Origin: Myxococcus sp.
GTDB taxonomy: Bacteria > Myxococcota > Myxococcia > Myxococcales > Myxococcaceae
Direction: 5' to 3'
Assembly: GCA_014879945.1 (NCBI GenBank)
Contig: JACSRE010000210.1
Location: 1-56,182 of the forward strand
Length of the DNA stretch: 56,182 bases
In this document: positions 10,167 through 19,825 of the stretch, piece by piece
Numbering within the stretch: the stretch's first letter is position 1
Layout: every line of letters starts with the position of its first letter
Notes under the pieces: generated by a model
Told to the model about the DNA's origin: nothing
The model's input: the letters and a program-made list of their open reading frames with translations, nothing else
Database searches by the model: none
Translations under genes and position numbers: made by a program

Positions 10167-11960
10167 TCAGCCCTTCGTCAGCGTCACCACGCCGCGGCGA
10201 ATGAGATCCTTCATCGTCTCTTCGACGTCCACCGGGCTGATCTCGAGGCGGGAGATGATGTCGCGAGGCGCGAGCTTCTCTTCGCAGATGAGCCGCGCGG
10301 CCTCGAGCCACTGCTTGGGGCCCACCTTGCGGTAGACCTCGTAGAGCTCGGGGTGCACGTCGACCTGCGTCGCGGCGACCATCAGGCTCTCGCGCATGCG
10401 GCGCTCGTTCTCGTTGAGGGTCGCGCAGGCCCGCTCGATCAACACCGAGGTGGTGAGGTGCAGGTTCTGGGGGGCCGCGCCGTTGCCCGGCGTCCACGTC
10501 ACCTCGGCGTTCTTGGTGGCGATGAAGGCGTTGAAGGCGCGCTCGCCCTCGGCGGTGAACTTGCCGGCCTGGGCCGAGGCGTGCGTGCAGACGCCGTCGG
10601 TGAAGAAGAGCGAGTACACCGCCCAGCCGTCGCGCGCGTCGAGGCGCCCCGAGGCGTGCAGCTCTTCGAGGCGCAGCAAGAGCCACTGTGGGCCGACCGG
10701 CGCCACCTGCAGGGTGAAGGGAGCGCCGGTGGCGATCTGCCCAAGGGCCGCCTGGCGGGGCTCGAGCAGCTTCTTCACCTGCGTCACCAGCGCGTCGAGG
10801 CGGGTGCCCTTCGAGAGGTAGGCCTGCGCGCCGGCGTCGAGCGCCTTGAGCGACTCGCGGTAGTCGTCGTGGGCCGAGACGAAGGCCACGGGCAGCTCGC
10901 GGGTGCGAAAGTCCTCGCGCAGCACGCGCAACAGGCCCCAGCCGTCGAGGTGCGGCATGTTGAGGTCTGCCAGCACGACGTCGAAGTGCTTGGTCAGCGC
11001 GACCTCGGCGCCGAGCTGGCCGTCGGTCGCGGTGCTCACCTTGAAGCCGTGCTTGAGGAAGAGCGTCTTGAACATGCGCAAGATCGCCTCATCGTCGTCG
11101 ACCAGCAGCAGCTGAATCGGCTGCACGCCAGGCGGCAGCATCGGCTCGGGGGTCAGGCTGGGCGGCAGGGGCGGCGCGACCGACTCCTGGCTCGACCGCC
11201 GGGGCACCGAGACCTCGAACGCGAGCGGCTCGTCTTCGATCACCTCGGCGCCGACGACGACCTCGGCCAGCGCGTGCTCTCCGGTGTTCAGATCGCCGAC
11301 CTCGATCACCACGCCGGCGCCGTCACCGGCCTGGCCGGCGACCTCGCTGAAGGTCCACGAGCAGCGCGGCACCGAGCTCATCGCCTTGAGCGCGTCGGGC
11401 CCCACCGCGCCGAGGAAGGAGGCGCGCTCGAGCTTGCCGCGGCTGAAGACGGCGCGGCCCTCGTTGGGCGTGCGGGGGTCGATGATGAGCGCGCCGGCGC
11501 GGCGGGTGCGGCGGACGTGATCGATGAGGCGGGCGAGCAGCTTCGCGTCGCCCTGGCCCTTGACGACGCCGGGCCGCGAGTGGAGCTCGTCGAACAGCCC
11601 CTTCACCGCCAACACGTTCGCCGGCTCGAACGGCGCAGGGAAGAGCGCCACCACGTTGGTGCGCAGCCCGCCGACGAACTGCGAGTCGCTGATGTCGCCC
11701 GAGACGACGATGATGGGGAGCGTCGACGACGAGACGTCTGCCGCCACCGCGTCGAGCACCTGAATGACGAAGTCGCTGCCGAGCTCGCCGAACACGAGGA
11801 GGATGTCGGGCGCCAGCTGCCTGATGCCACCGGCGACCTTCTTGCGATCGGTGACGAAGCGGTAGAACAGCCCCTGGGCGTTGAAGGCCTGCGCCAGCTT
11901 GCCCTGGTTGGTGCGGTCCTCGTCGATGCCGAGGATCACGGGTCGTGCGGTGGTCGTCAC
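10167..11960 (-). CDS. Two-receiver response regulator with DUF4388 domains
   Basis: A 597-residue cytoplasmic regulator. Order: a degenerate receiver-like domain (about 5-125), where the usual phospho-Asp position falls in LLVFGELG and is missing; a DUF4388-like region (about 135-230); a proline-rich linker (262-280); a canonical receiver (282-400) with acidic pocket DDD (288-290), phospho-acceptor D332 in VVLADLNMPHLDG, S362 and K384 in YLSKG; a second DUF4388-like part (about 400-500); and a C-terminal region resembling a small winged-helix or helical domain. DUF4388 regulators are typical of Myxococcota and related phyla, with largely unknown targets. No histidine kinase lies nearby, so it is probably an orphan regulator. 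It converges with the small four-cysteine gene. Confidence 0.85.
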   Translation of the reverse strand: MTTTARPVILGIDEDRTNQGKLAQAFNAQGLFYRFVTDRKKVAGGIRQLAPDILLVFGELGSDFVIQVLDAVAADVSSSTLPIIVVSGDISDSQFVGGLRTNVVALFPAPFEPANVLAVKGLFDELHSRPGVVKGQGDAKLLARLIDHVRRTRRAGALIIDPRTPNEGRAVFSRGKLERASFLGAVGPDALKAMSSVPRCSWTFSEVAGQAGDGAGVVIEVGDLNTGEHALAEVVVGAEVIEDEPLAFEVSVPRRSSQESVAPPLPPSLTPEPMLPPGVQPIQLLLVDDDEAILRMFKTLFLKHGFKVSTATDGQLGAEVALTKHFDVVLADLNMPHLDGWGLLRVLREDFRTRELPVAFVSAHDDYRESLKALDAGAQAYLSKGTRLDALVTQVKKLLEPRQAALGQIATGAPFTLQVAPVGPQWLLLRLEELHASGRLDARDGWAVYSLFFTDGVCTHASAQAGKFTAEGERAFNAFIATKNAEVTWTPGNGAAPQNLHLTTSVLIERACATLNENERRMRESLMVAATQVDVHPELYEVYRKVGPKQWLEAARLICEEKLAPRDIISRLEISPVDVEETMKDLIRRGVVTLTKG

Positions 11961-11984
11961 TCGAAGTGCCCTCTTGACGCGTAT

Positions 11985-13502
11985 CTAGCGCGTGCCGGGA
12001 GCAGAGTGCTCGGGTTTCTCGGCGTCGTCGGCGCCGCCCTCGCTCGCGTAGATGACGACCAACCAGAGCTTGTCGTTGCCGTAGGTCGCCGAGTCGCCGC
12101 GAGCCAGCCCCAGGCCGAAGGCGGTGTAGCGGCGGTCGGCGAGGTTCTTCGAGGCGGGCACCTGGGCGGGCGACTCGATGACCGCGAGATCGATCGCGGC
12201 CTCACGGGCGTCGGCCAGCGTCGCGAAGACCCGCTCGTGCAGCTTGCTGCCGTCGGGGAGCTCGGCCTTGAGCGAGTCGCGGGCGAGGCTTCGTCGGGCG
12301 TGCTCCTGCGCGAGCGCCTCGAGCACCGGGTGGCGCTTGAGCGGACGAAGGCCCTTGCGCGCGCGGTGCTCGTCGATGGCCTGGTACGCGGCCCCGACGG
12401 GGTCGGCGCCGCCGTCGTCGATCGGTGAGGCGAGGACCTGGACCAGCACGGTCAGCCCGTCTTCAGCCCGCGTGGCGATGCCGATGCCCAGCGCGCGGTG
12501 GCCGGGCTCGAGCAGGTTGGCGCGGTGCCCCGGGCTGTGCTCGATGCCGAAGTGCGCCGCGAGCGGCCCCGACGAGGCTCCGAGGTTCTCGCCAGCGCCC
12601 GCGAACCGGTAGCGCGCCGCCGCCAGCCGCGACTTGAGATCGCCGCCCGCGGGGTCGACGTGCGCGAAGAAGCCCTCGTCGGCCAGGCGGTTGGCGTAGG
12701 CCTGCGCGACGGCCTCGAGCGCCTTGTCCTGCACCACGGGCGCGAGGGCCAACGTCCTTCGCAGCGCGTTGACCCGGGCGTGAATGGCGCGCCGCGCGTC
12801 GGCCGGCGACGCCGGCTCGATCACCTGCTGATCGGCGGTGGCGGCCGAGGCGCCCACGTCCACGAAGAAGAGGGCCGCGACCTCAGGCCCCCGGGGGCCG
12901 CGCGCGAGCACCTCGACCACCGAGCGCCCGGCGACCGGCTTGAAGGTGCCGCAGTGGCCAAAGGCGCTCGCGCCCATCGGGGAGCGGAGCACCGACCCCG
13001 AGGGCGCGGTGACGTAGAGCTCGGCTGACTCGAGCGGCGCGATCAGCGCGCCACAGACGGTGACGCTCTTCGGAGGCTTCGGGTACCTGCGGGTGACGGG
13101 GGCGAGGTCGATCTTCCGCTGCGCCAGCAACACGCAGAGGGCCACGCGCTCGCCCTGCTCGGCGATGCCCAGCCCGAAGGCGGACGCGGGCTCGTTGGTC
13201 AGCTGTCGTTGGTTGCTCAGGGCGTCGAGCAGCTGGTCCCGTGGCGCCTTGATGATCACCGCGATGGGGCTCGCGTCCCACCCGCCGGCGACCGACACCG
13301 CGTCGGTGACGGCCAGCAGCCCGGCAGCGTCGCTGGCCGACCGCTCGAGGGCGCGCCTGGCGAGGCTCCTCGCGGCGTCGCTGAGCCTGGGATCGTCGGC
13401 GGGGAGGGTGCGCCCGGCGAGCTCGAAGCGCTCCCGCACCGCCGCGGTGGCGCGCTGCTCGAGGCTCGATGCGGCGAGGACGGCGGCGACCAGCCAGCTC
13501 AT
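11985..13502 (-). CDS. Secreted CAP (SCP/PR-1)-domain protein
   Basis: A 505-residue protein with a short hydrophobic N-terminus (MSWLVAAVLAASS), likely a signal peptide. An N-terminal region (about 20-220) has no family I recognise. A clear CAP domain follows (240-358) with the expected H281 in FFAHVDP, E305 in AGENLG and the HSPGHRANLL segment (322-331). A second, degenerate CAP-like segment (about 372-490) repeats EHRARKGLRPL and ALAQEHARRS but lacks the HSPGHR block. CAP proteins are secreted proteins of diverse or unknown function. The ATG at 13502 overlaps the stop of the upstream DciA-like gene as ATGA, so translation of the two is probably coupled. Confidence 0.82.
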   Translation of the reverse strand: MSWLVAAVLAASSLEQRATAAVRERFELAGRTLPADDPRLSDAARSLARRALERSASDAAGLLAVTDAVSVAGGWDASPIAVIIKAPRDQLLDALSNQRQLTNEPASAFGLGIAEQGERVALCVLLAQRKIDLAPVTRRYPKPPKSVTVCGALIAPLESAELYVTAPSGSVLRSPMGASAFGHCGTFKPVAGRSVVEVLARGPRGPEVAALFFVDVGASAATADQQVIEPASPADARRAIHARVNALRRTLALAPVVQDKALEAVAQAYANRLADEGFFAHVDPAGGDLKSRLAAARYRFAGAGENLGASSGPLAAHFGIEHSPGHRANLLEPGHRALGIGIATRAEDGLTVLVQVLASPIDDGGADPVGAAYQAIDEHRARKGLRPLKRHPVLEALAQEHARRSLARDSLKAELPDGSKLHERVFATLADAREAAIDLAVIESPAQVPASKNLADRRYTAFGLGLARGDSATYGNDKLWLVVIYASEGGADDAEKPEHSAPGTR

Positions 13503-13792
13503 GCGGCCTCGAAGACGAGCGAGGCGACGGTTTTCTTCCCCAGGCGGCTCTGGAGCGCGCCCAGGAACTCGTCGCGGCGCCGCCCCAGCTCGGTCGCCCA
13601 CGAGCGGCTGGCGCAGGTGATCACCAGCGTCGTGCCCATCCACCGGGTCGGGCCTGAGACGGCCGCCAGCGTCTCGCCCACCACCTGCCTCCAGACGGGC
13701 CTGAGCACCGACGCGGAGCCCGTGTCGCGCGAGACGGCCGCGAGCACACTTCCGAGCAGATCACCCGACGCTTTGGGGGCTGAAGACGCCAC
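13499..13792 (-). CDS. DciA/DUF721-like protein
   Basis: A short protein of about 97 residues with the DUF721/DciA pattern: VLRPVWRQVVGETLAAVSGP, then a strand pair around TLVITCASRSWATEL and a terminal helix DEFLGALQSRLGKKTV. DciA-type proteins load or operate the replicative helicase DnaB in bacteria without DnaC; many DUF721 members, however, are uncharacterised. The start is uncertain: GTG at 13792 (GGAGAG 8 to 10 bases upstream) or GTG at 13801; the open frame extends further, into the divergent promoter region. The stop overlaps the start of the CAP gene (ATGA). It is divergent from the large lipoprotein gene. Fold-level match is good; replication role is inference. Confidence 0.72.
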   Translation of the reverse strand: MASSAPKASGDLLGSVLAAVSRDTGSASVLRPVWRQVVGETLAAVSGPTRWMGTTLVITCASRSWATELGRRRDEFLGALQSRLGKKTVASLVFEAA

Positions 13793-13905
13793 GCCGCCCA
13801 CTCTCCACGACCGCGACAGCGCTGTCACGCCCCGCAAGACCCAACTGCGCGAAACGGTTTGCGATGTCGCGTGGCACGCCCGTCGCTGTGCGTCACCCGT
13901 CGTCG

Positions 13906-13934
13906 TTGACACGGGTGGGCCGATATCGGAAACG
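13906..13934 (+). promoter_or_regulatory. Possible sigma70-type promoter of the large lipoprotein gene
   Basis: A perfect TTGACA (13906-13911) lies 72 bases before the ATG at 13983 in the divergent region 13793-13982. At 17-base spacing the -10 candidate is GAAACG, which is a poor match. Only the -35 element is convincing. Confidence 0.3.
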
Positions 13935-13982
13935 TGCCGCGCCTTTCGCACCACAGGCCATTCCAATCAAAGGGAGTCTCGA

Positions 13983-16703
13983 ATGAAGGTTGAGTTCCGC
14001 AACACCCTCTGGGCGGCGCTTGCTGCTTCGGCGCTGTCCATGATCGCTTGTGGTCCCACCCCGTCTGGTACCGACGGCGGCTCGGGCGGAGGCAGCGCCA
14101 ACGACTCGTGCAACGACGACGATCAGTGCCCCAAGCTCTTCCGCTGCAGCCGCAGCTCGAGCACCTGTGTCCCTGACTGCACCAGCAACGCGCAGTGTTC
14201 GCCGACGGGCCGCACCGCGGCTGGCGCCACGGCGCTCGACTTCTGCCCGATGGACAGCTCGTGCGTGTGCGACTTCACCGAGGCGGGCGGCGAGTGCAAG
14301 CCGAAGCTCTGCTCGGCCGACTCCGACTGTGGCAGCACGCTGGTCTGCCGCTCGGGCAAGTGTGAGGCGGCGCCCGCGGCCTCGACCGTCACCCGCTGCG
14401 CCATCATCCCCGACTTCGCGGTGGTGAAGGCCGGCTCGAAGATGAAGTTCTGGGTGTCGGCGTGGGCGGGCACCGAGCCCGTCATCATCAAGGACGGCGC
14501 GATGTGGACGGCGCCCATGGGCAGCCCGCTGTCGGCGCCGATGCCGGCGGCTGGCCTCTCGTCGGAGTTCACGGCCAGCATGACGGCCACCACCGGCGGC
14601 GACGGCGTCGCGGCGGTTCAGGCGGCGTTCGGCAGCATCACCTGCACGGGCAAGGCGCTCGTGGTCGCGGCCCCGGTGGCTGGCGGCGCGGTGGTGGTGA
14701 CCGACGAGCTCACGGGCCGGCCCATCGCCGGCGCGAAGGTCGTCATCAGCGACGCGACGGGCGCTGAGCTCCCGCAGGCGGCTCCGGTCGAGACCAACGC
14801 GGCCGGCGTCGGCGCGTACGTCTTCGGCGCGGCCACCTCGTACAGCGTCTCGGTCTTCCACCCCGACTTCACCTACGCCACCATCGCGAACTACCGCCCC
14901 TCGGGCCCTGACGCGAACGTGCTGGCCGTGGCCCTGCGCCGCAACCCGGTGAACAAGTTCGGCGGCTTCAAGGGCACCTTCGACGGCTACCCGATGAACG
15001 CGAACATCAAGGCGGGCGTGGGCGGCATGTCGCTGGCCGGCGCGGTCACCAACCTCAGCCTCACCCAGCTGCTCGGCCCGTCGCGCCCCACGCGCATCAA
15101 GCTCGGCACCACCATCGACATGACGGTCGACGTGCCCGATGGCGCGTTCCTCGTCTTCAGCGAGACGAACAAGAACACCCTCGCGGGCCTGGGGCTCAAC
15201 GGCGTCTGCACCGACGCAGCGGGCGCGGCGGACGAGACGAAGATTCGCGCGGGCACCTGCGGCACGCGCTCGGCGTGGGCGTTCTCGGGCGAGCTGACCA
15301 TCGGTGACCTCAGCCCGCTGCTCGGCGCGTTCCAGGGCGGCACCCAGAACATCAACATCGGCGGCATCCTCGGGCAGGTTCAGCCCCTCATCCGCAAGTT
15401 GAACTCGTCGGTCGTGCGCGACGTGCAGTTCAACCTCAACGACGCGGCGTGCAAGGGCGGAAAGACGTTCCCCAACTGCACCGAGGGCTGGGACTACTCG
15501 AACACCGCGCAGTTCACCGACAAGAACCTGAAGTGGGCGAACGTGCCGCTGGCCTTCGGGTTCGCGCTCAAGTCGCCGCGCATGCCCAGCTACCGCGGCA
15601 AGCCGGCCGACGGCGCGCTGGCGCTCTCGGGCGTGAACGTGCCGGGCCGCGGCGTCATCCCCCTCGGGCTCGGCGCTGCCGTGAACGTGGCGACGCCGAT
15701 CGACGACGTGCTCGACAAGCAGGAGACGCTGCCCGCGGCGGGCCTGTTGCCGGTTCGTTCGGCGCCCTCGCACAGCGGCACCGAAGGCGCTGAGTACGGC
15801 ATCATCGTGGCGGCGCTGTCTGCGGCCGCCACCAGCGACGCCTCGGCGCAGGTGGGCGCGTCGGCGCTCTTCGTGCGGGTCGCCGACAACAAGCTCGTCT
15901 TCGACCCTCGCGGCGCGACGCCCGTCGACATCTCGTCGCAGACCTACCCCACCTTCCCCGAGTCGGGTCGCTTCAACGCGCACTCGGCCGCGGTGGCGGG
16001 CGTCGGGCCGCGCAGCTTCAAGTTCCTCACCACGTCGGTGGCCACCGCGCTCTCGACGAGCGTGCAGGTGATTCGCGTGACGTTCTCGGACGAGCTGGAG
16101 CACCGCTGGGACGTGCTCTTCGACGCCGCCCGCGCGGCTGACGGCTTCTCGCTGCCTGCGGTTCCGGCCGGCCTGCGCGACCGCCTCTTCAAGACGGGCA
16201 TGACGAACGGCCCCCGTTCGCCCATGCAGGTGCAGGCGCTCCGCACCAGCGCGGCGCCCACGCCTGCCGGCGGCGCGGCGCTGAGCTTCCAGGGCCTCGT
16301 CGAGCTCAACGCCACCAACTACGAGCGCATCACCAACTACCTCACCGGCTTCGGCTTCCTCGACTACGGCGAGCAGGCGGTGAAGTTCAAGACGCTGCCG
16401 ATGCCGGTTCCCGACGCGGGCAAGATCGTGGTCGCGGTCGAGAAGTTCAAGCTCGGCACGGCCATGGGTGACGACGGCCTGGTGAAGCTCTCGTTCGCCA
16501 CGGCCGCGGGCATGCCCATCGCTGGCTGCGACATCATGAGCTCGTCGACCGAGACCAAGGCCGGCAGCGGTGAGGTCGAGTTCACGCTGCCTGCGGGCTG
16601 CACCGCCACGGGCGTCACGGTGAAGGCGCAGCTGTTCTTCGACAACAACACCCCCGTGCTGCCTGAGCTGTCGGTCAGCCAGGCGGGCGTGACGATTCAG
16701 TAA
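13983..16703 (+). CDS. Large lipoprotein with cysteine-rich N-terminus
   Basis: A 906-residue exported protein. It begins with a signal peptide ending in a lipobox-like MIAC (Cys23), so it is probably lipid-anchored. A Gly/Ser linker precedes a cysteine-rich segment (about 38-135) with repeated C-x(n)-DDDQC, CSPTG and DSDCGSTLVC units, as in secreted myxobacterial disulfide-rich proteins. Residues about 235-310 (VVVTDELTGRPIAGAKVVI) resemble a carboxypeptidase-regulatory-like beta domain. The remaining 600 residues have no family that I recognise; they look beta-rich. The ATG at 13983 follows GGGAG. It is a monocistronic gene: promoter region upstream and a strong terminator 23 bases after the stop. 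Confidence 0.8.
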   Translation: MKVEFRNTLWAALAASALSMIACGPTPSGTDGGSGGGSANDSCNDDDQCPKLFRCSRSSSTCVPDCTSNAQCSPTGRTAAGATALDFCPMDSSCVCDFTEAGGECKPKLCSADSDCGSTLVCRSGKCEAAPAASTVTRCAIIPDFAVVKAGSKMKFWVSAWAGTEPVIIKDGAMWTAPMGSPLSAPMPAAGLSSEFTASMTATTGGDGVAAVQAAFGSITCTGKALVVAAPVAGGAVVVTDELTGRPIAGAKVVISDATGAELPQAAPVETNAAGVGAYVFGAATSYSVSVFHPDFTYATIANYRPSGPDANVLAVALRRNPVNKFGGFKGTFDGYPMNANIKAGVGGMSLAGAVTNLSLTQLLGPSRPTRIKLGTTIDMTVDVPDGAFLVFSETNKNTLAGLGLNGVCTDAAGAADETKIRAGTCGTRSAWAFSGELTIGDLSPLLGAFQGGTQNINIGGILGQVQPLIRKLNSSVVRDVQFNLNDAACKGGKTFPNCTEGWDYSNTAQFTDKNLKWANVPLAFGFALKSPRMPSYRGKPADGALALSGVNVPGRGVIPLGLGAAVNVATPIDDVLDKQETLPAAGLLPVRSAPSHSGTEGAEYGIIVAALSAAATSDASAQVGASALFVRVADNKLVFDPRGATPVDISSQTYPTFPESGRFNAHSAAVAGVGPRSFKFLTTSVATALSTSVQVIRVTFSDELEHRWDVLFDAARAADGFSLPAVPAGLRDRLFKTGMTNGPRSPMQVQALRTSAAPTPAGGAALSFQGLVELNATNYERITNYLTGFGFLDYGEQAVKFKTLPMPVPDAGKIVVAVEKFKLGTAMGDDGLVKLSFATAAGMPIAGCDIMSSSTETKAGSGEVEFTLPAGCTATGVTVKAQLFFDNNTPVLPELSVSQAGVTIQ

Positions 16704-16725
16704 GTCGTCGCTGAAGTCGAAGAGG

Positions 16726-16760
16726 ACGGGGCGCTCTCGACGTCGAGGGCGCCCCGTTTT
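16726..16760 (+). terminator. Strong rho-independent terminator after the lipoprotein gene
   Basis: Nearly continuous inverted repeat: CGGGGCGC (16727-16734) pairs with GCGCCCCG (16749-16756), with an inner CTCGAC/GTCGAG palindrome (16736-16747) and a single T/G mismatch between, followed by TTTT. It separates the lipoprotein from the FHA-GGDEF gene. Confidence 0.9.
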
Positions 16761-16789
16761 CACTTCGAAGAGGTAGGCTGCGGTGGCCG

Positions 16790-17668
16790 ATGGGCCACAA
16801 GACCGTCACCGCCGTCACCGCCATCTCGAAGATCCAGAAGCGGGCCTTCGCGCGCTCGTCCGCCCTGGTGGTGATCTACGGCGAGGAGCTGGGCCGGAAG
16901 TTCGACCTGGAAGAGGGCAAGACGATCATCGGGCGCTCCTCCCGGTCCGACATCCAGATCGATCACGACTCGGTCAGCCGGCAGCACGTGCGGGTGATCT
17001 CCGATGACGGAGACGTCTCGATCGAGGACGTCGGCTCGACCAACGGCACCTTCCTCAACGACGCGTCGCTCAGCGGCCGGGTGGGGCTCAAGAACAACGA
17101 TCTCATCAAGGTCGGGCACACCGTCTTCAAGTTCATCGCCCACGACAACATCGAGGCGGCGTACCACGACGAGATCTACCGCCTCACCACGGTCGACGGC
17201 CTCACCCAGGTGCACAACCGGCGCTACTTCAACGAGGCCATCGAGCGGGAGCTGTCGCGCTGCCGTCGCTACGGCCGCGCGCTGTCGCTGCTGCTCATCG
17301 ACGTCGATCACTTCAAGCGCATCAACGACACCTTCGGCCACCTGGCGGGCGACGCCGTGCTGAAGGAGGTCGCGTCGACCATTCAGAAGCGCATTCGCAA
17401 GGAAGATCTGCTCTCGCGCTACGGCGGCGAGGAGTTCGCGGTGCTCTCGCCCGAGATCGATCACAAGGGCGCGGTCGCGATGGCCCAGAAGGTGCGCAAG
17501 GTGATCGAGAAGCACGAGTTCACCTTCGACGGCGAAGCGATCCCCGTGACCATCTCGTGCGGCGTGTCCACGCTGGGCAAGAAGGGTGACGACGCGGCGG
17601 CCCTGGTGCAGCGCGCCGACGAGAAGCTGTACGAGGCCAAAGAGAGCGGCCGGAACCAGGTGTGCTGA
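16790..17668 (+). CDS. FHA-GGDEF diguanylate cyclase
   Basis: Makes cyclic di-GMP from two GTP. The 292-residue soluble protein joins an N-terminal FHA phosphothreonine-binding domain (about 25-117; GRS at 48-50, SRQH at 63-66, GSTNGTFLN at 82-90) to a GGDEF domain (about 128-292). The active-site motif is GGEEF (212-216), a functional variant, and an RKED inhibitory site (203-206) stands five residues before it, so product inhibition is likely. The FHA domain suggests that a Ser/Thr kinase controls its activity or location, which is inference. It heads a close-set run: rnc begins 8 bases after its stop. The ATG at 16790 is the first in frame; the ribosome-binding site is weak. Confidence 0.93.
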   Translation: MGHKTVTAVTAISKIQKRAFARSSALVVIYGEELGRKFDLEEGKTIIGRSSRSDIQIDHDSVSRQHVRVISDDGDVSIEDVGSTNGTFLNDASLSGRVGLKNNDLIKVGHTVFKFIAHDNIEAAYHDEIYRLTTVDGLTQVHNRRYFNEAIERELSRCRRYGRALSLLLIDVDHFKRINDTFGHLAGDAVLKEVASTIQKRIRKEDLLSRYGGEEFAVLSPEIDHKGAVAMAQKVRKVIEKHEFTFDGEAIPVTISCGVSTLGKKGDDAAALVQRADEKLYEAKESGRNQVC

Positions 17669-17675
17669 GGCCCTC

Positions 17676-18464
17676 GTGACTGCACCTCTGGTAGCCGAGC
17701 CGAGCTCTCCGACGCCGCCCACGGCCAGGCGGTTCAAGACCAACGAAGAGCGCGTCAAGGGCCTCGAGGAGCGGCTGGCCGTCGAGATCGCCGACAAGGC
17801 GCTGGCGCTGCGGGCCATCACCCACAAGAGCTACTGCAACGAGCACAAGGACGAGCCCCTCGAAGACAACGAGCGCCTCGAGTACCTGGGCGACGCGGTG
17901 GTCGATCTCGCCATCGGGCACCGGCTGATGGAGCGCTTCCCCCGGGCCAACGAGGGCGAGCTGTCGAAGCTCCGCGCGCTGATCGTCAACGAAGAGGGCC
18001 TCGGCCGCATCGGCCGGGCGCTGGGGCTGGGCGAGGTGCTGCTCCTCGGCAAGGGAGAAGAGCTGACCGGCGGGCGCGCCAAGGTGTCGTTGGTGGCCGA
18101 CGCGCTCGAGGCGGTCATCGGCGCGCTCTACGTCTCTGCCGGCATGCCCGCGGTGATGCCCTTCATCGATCGGGTCTTCGCCGAGGCGCTCGAGGGCGTC
18201 GCCGAGGGCCGGCAGGGGAAGGATCACAAGTCGGTGCTGCAGGAGACCTCGCAGAGCCTGTTCAAGGCCTCGCCGCGGTACCGGGTGGTGGGCGAGACCG
18301 GGCCCGATCACGAGAAGGTCTTCGAGGTCGAGGTGTCGATCGGCGCCGAGATCTACGCCCGCTCCACGGGGCGCTCGAAGAAAGAGGCCGAGCAGGCCGC
18401 GGCCAGAGACACCCTCGCGGTGCTCTCGACCCGGGCCGCTGTCCCGCCAGACGAACCCGCCTGA
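17676..18464 (+). CDS. rnc: Ribonuclease III
   Basis: Endonuclease that cuts double-stranded RNA, processing rRNA precursors and some mRNAs. The 262-residue product has an N-terminal extension of about 25 residues, the catalytic domain with NERLEYLGD (65-73; E69, D73) and DALEAVIGALY (142-152; D142, E145), and a C-terminal dsRNA-binding domain (about 190-262; KSVLQE, GRSKKEAEQAAA). All four metal-binding acidic residues are present. I chose the GTG at 17676, which follows GAGG by 5 bases; no ATG serves. It lies between the FHA-GGDEF gene and the cyclophilin trio and upstream of era, the usual bacterial partner. Confidence 0.95.
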   Translation: MTAPLVAEPSSPTPPTARRFKTNEERVKGLEERLAVEIADKALALRAITHKSYCNEHKDEPLEDNERLEYLGDAVVDLAIGHRLMERFPRANEGELSKLRALIVNEEGLGRIGRALGLGEVLLLGKGEELTGGRAKVSLVADALEAVIGALYVSAGMPAVMPFIDRVFAEALEGVAEGRQGKDHKSVLQETSQSLFKASPRYRVVGETGPDHEKVFEVEVSIGAEIYARSTGRSKKEAEQAAARDTLAVLSTRAAVPPDEPA

Positions 18465-18509
18465 GAATCGGCTTGGAGCGCCCTGGCGCGAGCGGTACCT
18501 TCCGCCGCC

Positions 18510-19150
<641 letters not shown>

Positions 19151-19154
<4 letters not shown>

Positions 19155-19798
19155 GGGCGCTCCTCGTCGTCTTTCTCGCCACCCTCACGCTGGCCGGCTG
19201 CAAGAAAGACGAAGCGGGCACTCCCGCCCAGGCGACCTCGTTGGCCCCCGGGTGGATGGGCAAGGCCGAGGCCGGCAAAGAGCTCTACGCGGTGATGAAG
19301 ACCAACCTCGGCGACGTGACGCTCAAGTTCTACGCGAGCAAGGCACCCAAGACGGTCGCCAACTTCGTGGGCCTGGCCACCGGCGAGAAGGACTGGAAGA
19401 ACCCCGCCACCGGCGAGCGCAAGAAGGGCGTGCCGTTCTACAACGGCCTCACCTTCCACCGCGTCATCGACGGCTTCATGATTCAGGGCGGCTGCCCGCT
19501 GGGCACCGGCACCGGCGACCCGGGCTACTCCTTCGAAGACGAGTGCCAGAGCGGCTGCACCTTCGAGAAGAAGGGCCAGCTGGCGATGGCGAACGCGGGC
19601 CCCAACACCAACGGCTCCCAGTTCTTCATCACCACCTCGACGCCGACCTACCTGAACAACAGGCACACCATCTTCGGTGAGGTGGTGAAGGGCTACGAGG
19701 TGGTCGAGGCCATCTCGAAGGCGCCCAAGAGCCCGATGGACAAGCCCATCGAGCCGATCACGATCACCAGCATCACCTTGTCGGACACACAGCCGTAA
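19151..19798 (+). CDS. Lipoprotein cyclophilin-type peptidyl-prolyl isomerase
   Basis: A 215-residue peptidyl-prolyl isomerase carried as a lipoprotein: signal peptide followed by lipobox LAGC with Cys17 as the lipidation site, then KKDEAG. The cyclophilin core is complete ([44 protein letters not shown]). Extra cysteines in GGCPLGT, ECQSGC and the same region could form a disulfide in the periplasm. The Trp position is again Leu (PTYLNN). The GTG start overlaps the stop of the previous gene by 4 bases. The third cyclophilin follows after 27 bases. Sorting to the outer or inner membrane is not decided by the KK after the cysteine. Confidence 0.92.
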
Positions 19799-19825
19799 GC
19801 GTCGCTCGTTGCGAGGGAGTCACAC

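Noticed and set aside
13209-13982. Upstream extension of the lipoprotein frame by 258 codons
   Set aside because: It runs antisense through the CAP and DciA-like genes; the ATG at 13983 with GGGAG begins a proper signal peptide.
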